Below are positions 38,042-51,066 of a stretch of DNA of 64,000 bases, piece by piece. Positions within the stretch are counted from its first letter, which is position 1, and every line of letters begins with the position of its first letter. The DNA is from Toxonevra muliebris (lineage: Eukaryota; Arthropoda; Insecta; Diptera; Pallopteridae). The notes under the pieces are model-generated. The model worked only from the letters and a program-made list of their open reading frames with translations, searched no databases and had not been told where the DNA came from. The stretch covers positions 186,001 to 250,000 of the forward strand of contig CAVNUY010000089.1 of assembly GCA_963691655.1 (NCBI GenBank). The letters run 5' to 3'. Both the position numbers and the translations under genes were made by a program.

Positions 38042-40556
38042 CGAATTTTAATTTCGAATTTTAATTTCGAATTTAAATTTCGAATTTTAATTTTGATTTT
38101 AATTTCGAATTTTAATTTCGAAGTTTAATTTCGAATTTCAATTTCGAATTTCAATTTCGAATTTTAATTTCGAATTTTAATTTCGAATTTTAATTTCGAA
38201 TTTTAATTTCGAATTTTAATTTCGAATTTTAATTTCGAATTTTAATTTCGAAGTTTAATTTCGAATTTCAATTTCGAATTTCAATTCCGAATTTTAATTT
38301 CGAATTTTAATTTCGAATTTTAATTTCGAATTTTAATTCCAAATTTTAATTCCGAATTTTAATTCCGAAATTTAATTCCGAATTTTAACTCCTAATTTTA
38401 ATTCCAAATTTTAATTCCGAATTTTAATTCCGAATTTTAATTCCGAATTTTAATTCCGAATTTTAATTCCGAATTTTAATTCCGAATTTTAATTCCGAAT
38501 ATTAATTCCGAATTTTAATTCCGAATTTTAATTCCGAATTTTAATTCCGAATATTAATTCCGAATTTTAATTCCGAATTTTAATTCCGAATTTTAATTCC
38601 GAATTTTAATTCCGAATTTTAACTCCGAATTTTAATTCCGAATTTTAATTCCGAATATTAATTCCGAATTTTAATTCCGAATTTTAATTCCGAATTTTAA
38701 TTCCGAATTTTAATTCCGAATTTTAATTCCGAATTTTAATTCCGAATTTTAATTCCGAATTTTAATTCCGAATTTTAATTCCGAATTTTAATTCCGAATA
38801 TTAATTCCGAATTTTAATTCCGAATTTTAATTCCGAATTTTAATTCCGAATATTAATTCCGAATTTTAATTCCGAATTTTAATTCCGAATTTTAATTCCG
38901 AATTTTAATTCCGAATTTTAATTCCGAATTTTAATTCCGAATATTAATTCCGAATTTTAATTCCGAATTTTAATTCCGAATTTTAATTCCGAATATTAAT
39001 TCCGAATTTTAATTCCGAATTTTAATTCCGAAATTTAATTCCTAATTTTAATTCCGAAATTTAATTCCGAATTTTAACTCCGAATTTTAATTCCGAATTT
39101 TAATTCCGAATTTTAATTCCGAATTTTAATTCCGAATTTTAATTCCGAATTTTAATTCCGAATTTTAATTCCGAATTTTAGTTCCGAATTTTAATTCCGA
39201 ATTTTAATTTCGAATTTTAATTTCGATTTTTATTTTCGAACTTCAATTTCGAATTTTAATTTCGAATTTAAATTTCGTATTTTAATTTCGAATTTCAATT
39301 TCGAAGTTTAATTTCGAATTTCAATTCCGAATTTTAATTTCGAATTTTAATTTCGAATTTTAATTTCGAATTTCAATTTCGAATTTTAATTTCGAATTTT
39401 AATTTCGAATTTAAATTTCGAATTTTAGTTTCGAATTTAATTTCGAATTTTAATTTCGAATTTTAATTTCGAATTTCAATTTCGAATTTTAATTTCGAAT
39501 TTTAATTTCGAATTTAATTTCGAATTTTAATTTCGAATTTTAATTTCGAATTTTAATTCCGAATTTTAATTCCGAATTTTAATTTCGAATTTTAATTTCG
39601 AATTTTAATTTCGAATTTCAATTTCGAATTTTAATTTCGAATTTTAATTTCGAATTTAAATTTCGAATTTAAATTTCGAATTTTAATTTCGAATTTTAAT
39701 TTCGAATTTTAATTTCGAATTTTAATTTCCAATTTTAATTTTGAATTTTAATTTCGAATTTCAATTTCGAATTTTAATTCCGAATTTTATTTCCGAATTT
39801 TAATTCCGAATTTTAATTCCGAATTTTAATTCCGAATTTCAATTTCAAATTTTAATTTCGAATTTTAATTCCGAATTTTAATTCCGAATTTTAATTCCGA
39901 ATTTTAATTCCGAATTTTAGTTCCGAATTTTAATTTCGAATTTTAATTTCGAATTTTAATTTCGAATTTTAATTTCGAATTTTAATTTCGAATTTTAATT
40001 TCGAATTTCAATTTCGAATTTTAATTCCGAATTTTAATTTCGAATTTCAATTTCGAATTTTAATTCCGAATTTTATTTCCGAATTTTAATTCCGAATTTT
40101 AATTCCGAATTTTAATTCCGAATTTAAATTTCGAATCTAAATTTCGAATTTTAATTTCGAATTTTAATTTCGAATTTTAATTTCGAATTTTAATTTCGAA
40201 TTTTAATTTCGAATTTCAATTTCGAATTTTAATTCCGAATTTTATTTCCGAATTTTAATTCCGAATTTTAATTCCGAATTTTAATTCCGAATCTCAATTT
40301 CGAATTTTAATTTCGAATTTTAATTTCGAATTTTAATTCCGAATTTTAATTTCGAATTTTAATTTCGAATTTTAATTTCGAATTTCAATTTCGAATTTTA
40401 ATTCCGAATTTTATTTCCGAATTTTAATTCCGAATTTTAATTCCGAATTTTAATTCCGAATTTCAATTTCGAATTTTAATTTCGAATTTTAATTTCGAAT
40501 TTTAATTCCGAATTTTAATTCCGAATTTTAATTCCGAATTTTAATTCCGAATTTTA
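38042..40556 (+). repeat. 3,000-bp-spaced higher-order repeat, copy 2
   Basis: Near-identical copy of 35,042-37,556, with landmarks at 38,095, 38,389 and 39,276. Unlike copy 1 it continues past the shared end into TTTTAGTTCCG and the AACTTTAATTCC / TTAATTACG region (about 40,605-40,720). That region also appears in the inverted segment, so this longer version is the better counterpart of the inversion. Confidence 0.93.
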
Positions 40557-43500
40557 GTTCCGAATTTTAATTTCGAATTTTAATTCCGAATTTTAATTCC
40601 GAACTTTAATTCCGAATTTCAATTTCGAATTTTAATTTCGAATTTTAGTTCCGAATTTTAATTCCGAATTTTAATTACGAATTTTAATTCCGAATTTTAA
40701 TTCCGAATTTTAATTACGAATTTTAATTTCGAATTTTAATTTCGAATTTTAATTTCGAATTTTAATTCCGAATTTTAATTCCGAATTTTAATTCCGAATT
40801 TTAATTCCGAATTTTAATTCCGAATTTTAATTCCGAATTTTAATTCCGAATATTAATTCCGAATTTAAATTCCCAATTTTAATTCCGAATTTAAATTCCG
40901 AATTTTAATTCCGAATTTTAATTCCGAATTTTAATTCCGAATTTTAATTCCGAATATTAATTCCGAATTTTAATTCCGAATTTAATTTCGAATTTTAATT
41001 CCGAATTTTAATTCCGAATTTTAATTCCGAATTTTAATTCCGAATTTTAATTCCGAATATTAATTCCGAATTTAAATTCCCAATTTTAATTCCGAATTTT
41101 AATTCCGAATTTTAATTTCGAATTTTAATTTCGAATTTAAATTTCGTATTTTATTTCGAATTTCAATTTCGAAGTTTAATTTCGAATTTCAATTTCGAAT
41201 TTAAATTTCGAATTTCAATTTCGAATTTTAATTTCGAGTTTCAATTTCGAATTTTAATTTCGAATTTTAATTTCGAATTTTAATTTCGAATTTTAATTTC
41301 GAATTTTAATTTCGAATTTTAATTTCGAACTTCAATTTCGAATTTTAATTTCGAATTTAAATTTCGAATTTTAATTTCGAATTTCAATTTCGAATTTTAA
41401 TTTCGAATTTTAATTTCGAATTTTAATTTCGAATTTTAATTTCGAATTTCAATTTCGAATTTTAATTTCGAATTTTAATTTCGAATTTTAATTTCGAATT
41501 TAAATTTCGAATTTCAATTTCGAATTTTAATTTCGAATTTTAATTTCGAATTTTTATTTCGAATTTTAATTTCGAATTTTAATTTCGAATTTTAATTTCG
41601 AATTTTAATTTCGAATTTTAATTTCGAATTTTAATTTCGAATTTTAATTTCGAATTTTAATTTCGAATTTTAATTTCGAATTTTAATTTCGAATTTTAAT
41701 TTCGAATTTCAATTTCGAATTTTAATTTCGAATTTAAATTTCGAATTTTAATTTCGAATTTCAATTTCGAATTTTAATTTCGAATTTTAATTTCGAATTT
41801 TAATTTCGAATTTCAATTTCGAATTTAAATTTCGAATTTTAATTTCGAATTTCAATTTCGAATTTTAATTTCGAATTTTAATTTCGAATTTTAATTTCGA
41901 ATTTTAATTCCGAATTTTAATTTCGAATTTTAATTTCGAATTTTAATTTCGAATTTTAATTTCGAATTTTAATTTCGAATTTTAATTTCGAATTTTAATT
42001 TCGAATTTTAATTTCGAAGTTTAATTTCGAATTTCAATTTCGAATTTAAATTTCGAATTTTAATTTCGAATTTTAATTTCGAATTTTAATTTCGAATTTC
42101 AATTTCGAATTTTAATTTCGAATTTCAATTTCGAATTTTAATTTCGAGTTTCAATTTCGAATTTTAGTTTCGAATTTCAATTTCGAATTTTAATTTCGAA
42201 TTTTAATTTCGAATTTTAATTTCGAATTTCAATTTCGAATTTTAATTCCGAATTTTAATTCCGAATTTTAATTTCGAATTTTAATTTCGATTTTTAATTT
42301 CGAATTTTAATTTCGAATTTCAATTTCGAATTTTAATTTCGAATTTCAATTTCGAATTTTAATTTCGAATTTTAATTTCGAATTTTAATTTCGAATTTTA
42401 ATTTCGAATTTTAATTCCGAATTTTAATTCCGAATTTTAATTTCGAATTTTAATTTCGAAGTTTAATTTCGAATTTTAATTTCGAATTTTAATTCCGAAT
42501 TTCAATTTCGAATTTAAATTTCGAATTTTAATTTCGAATTTCAATTTCGAATTTTAATTTCGAATTTTAATTTCGAATTTTAATTTCGAATTTTAATTTC
42601 GAATTTTAATTTCGAATTTCAATTTCGAATTTAAATTTCGAATTTTAATTTCGAATTTTAATTCCGAATTTTAATTTCGAATTTTAATTTCGAATTTTAA
42701 TTTCGAATTTTAATTTCGAATTTTAATTCCGAATTTTAATTTCGAATTTTAATTTCGAATTTTAATTTCGAATTTCAATTTCGAATTTTAATTCCGAATT
42801 TTATTTCCGAATTTTAATTCCGAATTTTAATTCCGAATTTTAATTCCGAATCTCAATTTCGAATTTTAATTTCGAATTTTAATTTCGAATTTTAATTCCG
42901 AATTTTAATTTCGAATTTTAATTTCGAATTTTAATTTCGAATTTCAATTTCGAATTTTAATTCCGAATTTTATTTCCGAATTTTAATTCCGAATTTTAAT
43001 TCCGAATTTTAATTCCGAATTTCAATTTCGAATTTTAATTTCGAATTTTAATTTCGAATTTTAATTCCGAATTTTAATTCCGAATTTTAATTCCGAATTT
43101 TAATTCCGAATTTTAGTTCCGAATTTTAATTTCGAATTTTAATTCCGAATTTTAATTCCGAACTTTAATTCCGAATTTCAATTTCGAATTTTAATTTCGA
43201 ATTTTAGTTCCGAATTTTAATTCCGAATTTTAATTACGAATTTTAATTCCGAATTTTAATTCCGAATTTTAATTCCGAATTTTAATTACGAATTTTAATT
43301 TCGAATTTTAATTTCGAATTTTAATTTCGAATTTTAATTCCGAATTTTAATTCCGAATTTTAATTCCGAATTTTAATTCCGAATTTTAATTCCGAATTTT
43401 AATTCCGAATATTAATTCCGAATTTAAATTCCCAATTTTAATTAAGAATTTTAATTCCGAATTTTAATTCCGAATTTTAAATTCGAATTTTAATTCCGAA

Positions 43501-46349
43501 TTTTAATTCCGAATTTTAATTCCGAATTTTAATTTCGAATTTTAATTCCGAATTTTAATTCCGAATTTTAATTCCGAATTTTAATTCCGAATTTTAATTC
43601 CGAATTTTAATTCCGAATATTAATTCCGAATTTAAATTCCCAATTTTAATTCCGAATTTAAATTCCGAATTTTAATTCCGAATTTTAATTCCGAATTTTA
43701 ATTCCGAATTTTAATTCCGAATATTAATTCCGAATTTTAATTCCGAATTTTAATTTCGAATTTTAATTCCGAATTTTAATTCCGAATTTTAATTCCGAAT
43801 TTTAATTCCGAATTTTAATTCCGAATATTAATTCCGAATTTAAATTCCCAATTTTAATTCCGAATTTTAATTCCGAATTTTAATTTCGAATTTTAATTTC
43901 GAATTTAAATTTCGTATTTTAATTTCGAATTTCAATTTCGAAGTTTAATTTCGAATTTCAATTTCGAATTTTAATTTCGAACTTCAATTTGGAATTTTAA
44001 TTTCGAATTTCAATTTCGAATTTTAATTTCGAATTTTAATTTCGAATTTTAATTTCGAATTTTAATTTCGAATTTCAATTTCGAATTTTAATTTCGAATT
44101 TTAATTTCGAATTTTAATTTCGAATTTAAATTTCGAATTTCAATTTCGAATTTTAATTTCGAATTTTAATTTCGAATTTTAATTTCGAATTTTAATTTCG
44201 AATTTTAATTTCGAATTTTAATTTCGAATTTTAATTTCGAATTTTAATTTCGAATTTTAATTTCGAATTTTAATTTCGAATTTTAATTTCGAATTTTAAT
44301 TTCGAATTTTAATTTCGAATTTTAATTTCGAATTTCAATTTCGAATTTTAATTTCGAATTTAAATTTCGAATTTTAATTTCGAATTTCAATTTCGAATTT
44401 TAATTTCGAATTTAAATTTCGAATTTTAATTTCGAATTTCAATTTCGAATTTAAATTTCGAATTTTAATTTCGAATTTCAATTTCGAATTTTAATTTCGA
44501 ATTTTAATTTCGAATTTTAATTTCGAATTTTAATTCCGAATTTTAATTTCGAATTTTAATATCGAATTTTAATTTCGAATTTTAATTTCGAATTTTAATT
44601 TCGAATTTTAATTTCGAATTTTAATTTCGAAGTTTAATTTCGAATTTCAATTTCGAATTTAAATTTCGAATTTTAATTTCGAATTTTAATTTCGAATTTT
44701 AATTTCGAATTTCAATTTCGAATTTTAATTTCGAATTTCAATTTCGAATTTTAATTTCGAATTTCAATTTCGAATTTTAATTTCGAGTTTCAATTTCGAA
44801 TTTTAATTTCGAATTTTAATTTCGAATTTAAATTTCGAATTTTAATTTTGAATTTAATTTCGAATTTTAATTTCGAATTTTAATTTCGAATTTTAATTCC
44901 GAATTTTAATTCCGAATTTTAATTTCGAATTTTAATTTCGAATTTCAATTTCGAATTTTCATTTCGAATTTAAATTTCGAATTTTAATTTCGAATTTCAA
45001 TTTCGAATTTTAATTTCGAATTTTAATTTCGAATTTTAATTTCGAATTTTAATTTCGAATTTTAATTTCGAAGTTTAATTTCGAATTTTAATTTCGAATT
45101 TTAATTTCGAATTTAAATTTCGAATTTTAATTTCGAATTTCAATTTCGAATTTAAATTTCGAATTTAAATTTCGAATTTTAATTTCGAATTTTAATTTCG
45201 AATTTCAATTTCGAATTTTAATTTCGAGTTTCAATTTCGAATTTTAATTTCGAATTTCAATTTCGAATTTTAATTTCGAATTTAAATTTCGAATTTTAAT
45301 TTCGAATTTCAATTTCGAATTTTAATTTCGAATTTCAATTTCGAATTTTAATTTCGAATTTTGATTTCGAATTTTAATTTCGAATTTTAATTTCGAATTT
45401 TAATTTCGAATTTTAATTTCGAATTTTAATTTCGAATTTTAATTTCGAATTTCAATTTCGAATTTTAATTCCGAATTTTAATTCCGAATTTTAATTTCGA
45501 ATTTTAATTTCGAATTTTAATTTCGAATTTTAATTTCGAATTTCAATTTCGAATTTTAATTTCGAGTTTCAATTTCGAATTTTAGTTTCGAATTTCAATT
45601 TCGAATTTTAATTTCGAATTTTAATTTCGAATTTTAATTTCGAATTTCAATTTCGAATTTTAATTCCGAATTTTAATTCCGAATTTTAATTTCGAATTTT
45701 AATTTCGATTTTTAATTTCGAATTTTAATTTCGAATTTCAATTTCGAATTTTAATTTCGAATTTCAATTTCGAATTTTAATTTCGAATTTTAATTTCGAA
45801 TTTTAATTTCGAATTTTAATTTCGAATTTTAATTCCGAATTTTAATTCCGAATTTTAATTTCGAATTTTAATTTCGAAGTTTAATTTCGAATTTTAATTT
45901 CGAATTTTAATTCCGAATTTCAATTTCGAATTTAAATTTCGAATTTTAATTTCGAATTTCAATTTCGAATTTTAATTTCGAATTTTAATTTCGAATTTTA
46001 ATTTCGAATTTTAATTTCGAATTTTAATTTCGAATTTCAATTTCGAATTTAAATTTCGAATTTTAATTTCGAATTTTAATTTCGAATTTTAATTTCGAAG
46101 TTTAATTTCGAATTTCAATTTCGAATTTTAATTTCGAGTTTCAATTTCGAATTTTAATTTCGAATTTTAATTTCGAAATTTAATTTCGAATTTTAATTTC
46201 GAATTTAATTTCGAGTTTTAATTTCGAATTTTAATTTCGAATTTAAATTTCGAATTTTAATTTCGAATTTCAATTTCGAATTTTAATTTCGAATTTTAAT
46301 TTCGAATTTAAATTTCGAATTTTAATTTCGAGTTTCAATTTCGAATTTT
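40557..46349 (+). repeat. Further related HOR copies
   Basis: Contains CGTATTTT landmarks at 41,145 and 43,913 (2,768 bp apart). Both are preceded by TTTAAATTCCCAATTTTAATTCC and followed by CGAAGTTTAATTTCG. The first is followed by the shortened TATTTTATTTCG. TTTTAGTTCCG at 40,557 and 43,116 and the TTAATTACG pairs near 40,674-40,713 and 43,236-43,288 mark a second, imperfect register of about 2,559 bp. From 41,200 to 46,300 the units are mainly TTTCG with alternating TTTCAA. A TTTAATATCG unit near 44,561 and a TTTGGAATT unit near 43,990 are unique oddities. Confidence 0.78.
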
Positions 46350-47935
46350 AATTCCGAATTTTAATTTCGAATTTAAATTTCGAATTTTAATTTTGAATTT
46401 AATTTCGAATTTAAATTTCGAATTTTAATTTTGAATTTAATTTCGAATTTTAATTTCGAATTTTAATTTCGAATTTAAATTTCGAATTTTAATTTTGAAT
46501 TTAATTTCGAAATTTAATTTCGAATTTTAATTTCGAATTTAAATTTCGAATTTTAATTTCGAGTTTCAATTTCGAATTTTAATTCCGAATTTTAATTTCG
46601 AATTTTAATTCCGAATTTTGATTTCGAATTTTAATTTCGAATTTTATTTTCGAATTTCAATTTCGAATTTTAATTTCGAATTTAAATTTCGTATTTTAAT
46701 TTCGAATTTTAATTTCGAATTTAATTTCGAATTTTAATTCCGAATTTTAATTTCGAATTTTAATTCCGAATTTTAATTCCGAATTTTAATTTCGAATTTT
46801 AATTTCGAATTTTAATTTCGAATTTCAATTTCGAATTTTAATTTCGAATTTTAATTTCGAATTTTAATTTCGAATTTAAATTTCGAATTTTAATTTCGAA
46901 TTTCAATTTCGAATTTTAATTTCGAATTTTAATTTCGAATTTTAATTTCGAATTTTAATTTCGAATTTTAATTTCGAATTTTAATTTCGAATTTTAATTT
47001 CGAATTTTAATTCCGAATTTTAATTTCGAATTTTAATTTCGAATTTTAATTTCGCATTTTAATTTCGAATTTTAATTTCGAATTTAATTTCGAATTTTAA
47101 TTTCGAATTTTAATTTCGAATTTAAATTTCGAATTTTAATTTTGAATTTAATTTCGAATTTAAATTTCGAATTTTAATTTTGATTTTAATTTCGAATTTT
47201 AATTTCGAAGTTTAATTTCGAATTTCAATTTCGAATTTCAATTTCGAATTTTAATTTCGAATTTTAATTTCGAATTTTAATTTCGAATTTTAATTTCGAA
47301 TTTTAATTTCGAATTTTAATTTCGAATTTTAATTTCGAATTTTAATTTCGAAGTTTAATTTCGAATTTTAATTTCGAATTTCAATTCCGAATTTTAATTT
47401 CGAATTTTAATTTCGAACTTTAATTTCGAATTTTAATTTCGAATTTTAATTTCGAATTTTAATTTCGAATTTTAATTTCGAATTTTAATTTCGAATTTTA
47501 ATTCCGAATTTTAATTCAGAATTTTAATTCCGAATTTTAATTTCGAATTTTAATTTCGAATTTCAATTTCGAGTTTTAATTTCGAATTTTAATTTCGAAT
47601 TTTAATTTCGAATTTTAATTCCGAATTTTAATTCCGAATTTTAATTCCGAATTTTAATTTCGAATTTTAATTTCGAATTTTAATTTCGAATTTTAATTTC
47701 GAATTTTAATTCCGAATTTTAATTCAGAATTTTAATTCCGAATTTTAATTTCGAATTTTAATTTCGAATTTCAATTTCGAATTTTAATTTCGAATTTTAA
47801 TTTCGAATTTTAATTTCGAATTTTAATTTCGAATTTTAATTTCGAAATTTCGAATTTTAATTTCGAATTTTAATTCCGAATTTTAATTCCGAATTTTAAT
47901 TCCGAATTTTAATTTCGAATTTTAATTTCGAATTT
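46350..47935 (+). repeat. ~3.0-3.1-kb-spaced doublet, copy 1 (with 155-bp deletion)
   Basis: This region matches 49,326-51,066. Left of the CGTATTTT landmark the offset is 2,976 (46,690 and 49,666). Right of it the offset is 3,131 at CGCATTTT (47,053 and 50,184), TTTTGATTTT (47,182 and 50,313), TTCAGAATT (47,519 and 50,650) and the short CGAAATTTCGAA unit (47,844 and 50,975). Copy 1 therefore lacks 155 bp just after 46,700, including the CGAAGTTT and AATCTAATTTCG units that normally follow the landmark. Confidence 0.88.
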
Positions 47936-49325
47936 TAATTTCGAATTTTAATTTCGAATTTTAATTTCGAATTTTAATTTCGAATTTTAATTTCGAATTT
48001 CAATTTCGAATTTTAATTTCGAATTTCAATTTCGAATTTTAATTTCGAATTTTAATTTCGAATTTCAATTTCGAATTTTAATTTCGAATTTTAATTTCGA
48101 ATTTTAATTTCGAATTTCAATTTCGAATTTTAATTTCGAATTTTGATTTCGAATTTAAATTTTGAATTTTAATTTCGAATTTCAATTTCGAATTTTAATT
48201 TCGAATTTTAATTTCGAATTTTAATTTCGAATTTTAATTTCGAATTTTTATTTCGAATTTTAATTTCGAATTTTAATTTCGAATTTTAATTCCGAATTTT
48301 AATTCCGAATTTTAATTCCGAATTTTAATTTCGAATTTTGATTTCGAATTTCAATTTCGAGTTTTAATTTCGAATTTTAATTTCGAATTTTATTTTCGAA
48401 TTTCAATTTCGAATTTTAATTTCGAATTTCAATTCCGAATTTTAATTTCGAATTTTAATTTCGAATTTTAATTTCGAATTTCAATTTCGAATTTTAATTT
48501 CGAATTTTAATTTCGAATTTAAATTTCGAATTTTAATTTCGAATTTCAATTTCGAATTTTAATTTCGAGTTTCAATTTCGAATTTTAATTTTGAATTTAA
48601 TTTCGAATTTTAATTTCGAATTTTAATTTCGAATTTTAATTCCGAATTTTAATTTCGAATTTTAATTTCGAATTTTAATTCCGAATTTTAATTTCGAATT
48701 TTAATTTCGAATTTTAATTTCGAATTTTAATTTCGAATTTTAATTTCGAATTTCAATTTCGAATTTTAATTTCGAGTTTCAATTTCGAATTTTGATTTTG
48801 AATTTAATTTCGAATCTTAATTTCGAATTTTAATTTCGAATTTTAATTCCGAATTTTAATTTCGAATTTTAATTTCGAATTTTAATTTCGAATTTTAATT
48901 TCGAATTTTTATTTCGAATTTTAATTTCGAATTTTAATTTCGAATTTTAATTCCGAATTTTAATTTCGAATTTTAATTCCGAATTTTAATTCCGAATTTT
49001 AATTTCGAATTTTAATTTCGAATTTTTATTTCGAATTTTAATTTCGAATTTTAATTTCGAATTTTAATTCCGAATTTTAATTCCGAATTTTAATTCCGAA
49101 TTTTAATTTCGAATTTTGATTTCGAATTTCAATTTCGAGTTTTAATTTCGAATTTTAATTTCGAATTTTATTTTCGAATTTCAATTTCGAATTTTAATTT
49201 CGAATTTCAATTCCGAATTTTAATTTCGAATTTTAATTTCGAATTTTAATTTCGAATTTCAATTTCGAATTTTAATTTCGAATTTTAATTTCGAATTTAA
49301 ATTTCGAATTTTAATTTCGAATTTC
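47936..49325 (+). repeat. Irregular spacer with ~778-bp echo
   Basis: TTTCG-dominated array between the two doublet members. TTTTGATTTCG followed by TTTCAATTTCGAGTTTTAA occurs at 48,340 and 49,118 (778 bp apart) and again at 52,547. A TTTTGATTTTGAATTTAA variant appears at 48,794. A 13-bp unit lacking C (AATTTTGAATTTT) is seen near 48,165. No other structure is visible. Confidence 0.75.
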
Positions 49326-51066
49326 AATTCCGAATTTTAATTTCGAATTTAAATTTCGAATTTTAATTTTGAATTTAATTTCGAATTTAAATTTCGAATT
49401 TTAATTTTGAATTTAATTTCGAATTTTAATTTCGAATTTTAATTTCGAATTTAAATTTCGAATTTTAATTTTGAATTTAATTTCGAAATTTAATTTCGAA
49501 TTTTAATTTCGAATTTAAATTTCGAATTTTAATTTCGAGTTTCAATTTCGAATTTTAATTCCGAATTTTAATTTCGAATTTTAATTCCGAATTTTGATTT
49601 CGAATTTTAATTTCGAATTTTATTTTCGAATTTCAATTTCGAATTTTAATTTCGAATTTAAATTTCGTATTTTAATTTCGAATTTCAATTTCGAAGTTTA
49701 ATTTCGAATTTTAATTTCGAATTTCAATTTCGAATTTTAATTTCGAATTTAAATTTCGAATTCTAATTTCGAATCTAATTTCGAATTTTAATTTCGAATT
49801 TTAATTTCGAATTTCAATTTCGAATTTTAATTTCGAATTTTAATTTCGAATTTAATTTCGAATTTTAATTCCGAATTTTAATTTCGAATTTTAATTCCGA
49901 ATTTTAATTCCGAATTTTAATTTCGAATTTTAATTTCGAATTTTAAGTTCGAATTTCAATTTCGAATTTTAATTTCGAATTTTAATTTCGAATTTTAATT
50001 TCGAATTTAAATTTCGAATTTTAATTTCGAATTTCAATTTCGAATTTTAATTTCGAATTTTAATTTCGAATTTTAATTTCGAATTTTAATTTCGAATTTT
50101 AATTTCGAATTTTAATTTCGAATTTTAATTTCGAATTTTAATTCCGAATTTTAATTTCGAATTTTAATTTCGAATTTTAATTTCGCATTTTAATTTCGAA
50201 TTTTAATTTCGAATTTAATTTCGAATTTTAATTTCGAATTTTAATTTCGAATTTAAATTTCGAATTTTAATTTTGAATTTAATTTCGAATTTAAATTTCG
50301 AATTTTAATTTTGATTTTAATTTCGAATTTTAATTTCGAAGTTTAATTTCGAATTTCAATTTCGAATTTCAATTTCGAATTTTAATTTCGAATTTTAATT
50401 TCGAATTTTAATTTCGAATTTTAATTTCGAATTTTAATTTCGAATTTTAATTTCGAATTTTAATTTCGAATTTTAATTTCGAAGTTTAATTTCGAATTTT
50501 AATTTCGAATTTCAATTCCGAATTTTAATTTCGAATTTTAATTTCGAACTTTAATTTCGAATTTTAATTTCGAATTTTAATTTCGAATTTTAATTTCGAA
50601 TTTTAATTTCGAATTTTAATTTCGAATTTTAATTCCGAATTTTAATTCAGAATTTTAATTCCGAATTTTAATTTCGAATTTTAATTTCGAATTTCAATTT
50701 CGAGTTTTAATTTCGAATTTTAATTTCGAATTTTAATTTCGAATTTTAATTCCGAATTTTAATTCCGAATTTTAATTCCGAATTTTAATTTCGAATTTTA
50801 ATTTCGAATTTTAATTTCGAATTTTAATTTCGAATTTTAATTCCGAATTTTAATTCAGAATTTTAATTCCGAATTTTAATTTCGAATTTTAATTTCGAAT
50901 TTCAATTTCGAATTTTAATTTCGAATTTTAATTTCGAATTTTAATTTCGAATTTTAATTTCGAATTTTAATTTCGAAATTTCGAATTTTAATTTCGAATA
51001 TTAATTCCGAATTTTAATTCCGAATTTTAATTCCGAATTTTAATTTCGAATTTTAATTTCGAATTT
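49326..51066 (+). repeat. ~3.0-3.1-kb-spaced doublet, copy 2
   Basis: Full-length partner of 46,350-47,935. It includes CGTATTTT (49,666), CGAAGTTT, AATTCTAATTTCG plus AATCTAATTTCG (about 49,755-49,775, also present near 24,937 and 30,841), CGCATTTT (50,184) and two TTCAGAATT units (50,650 and about 50,849). The match ends near 51,066, where TTTCAATTTCGAGTTTTAA begins. Confidence 0.88.
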
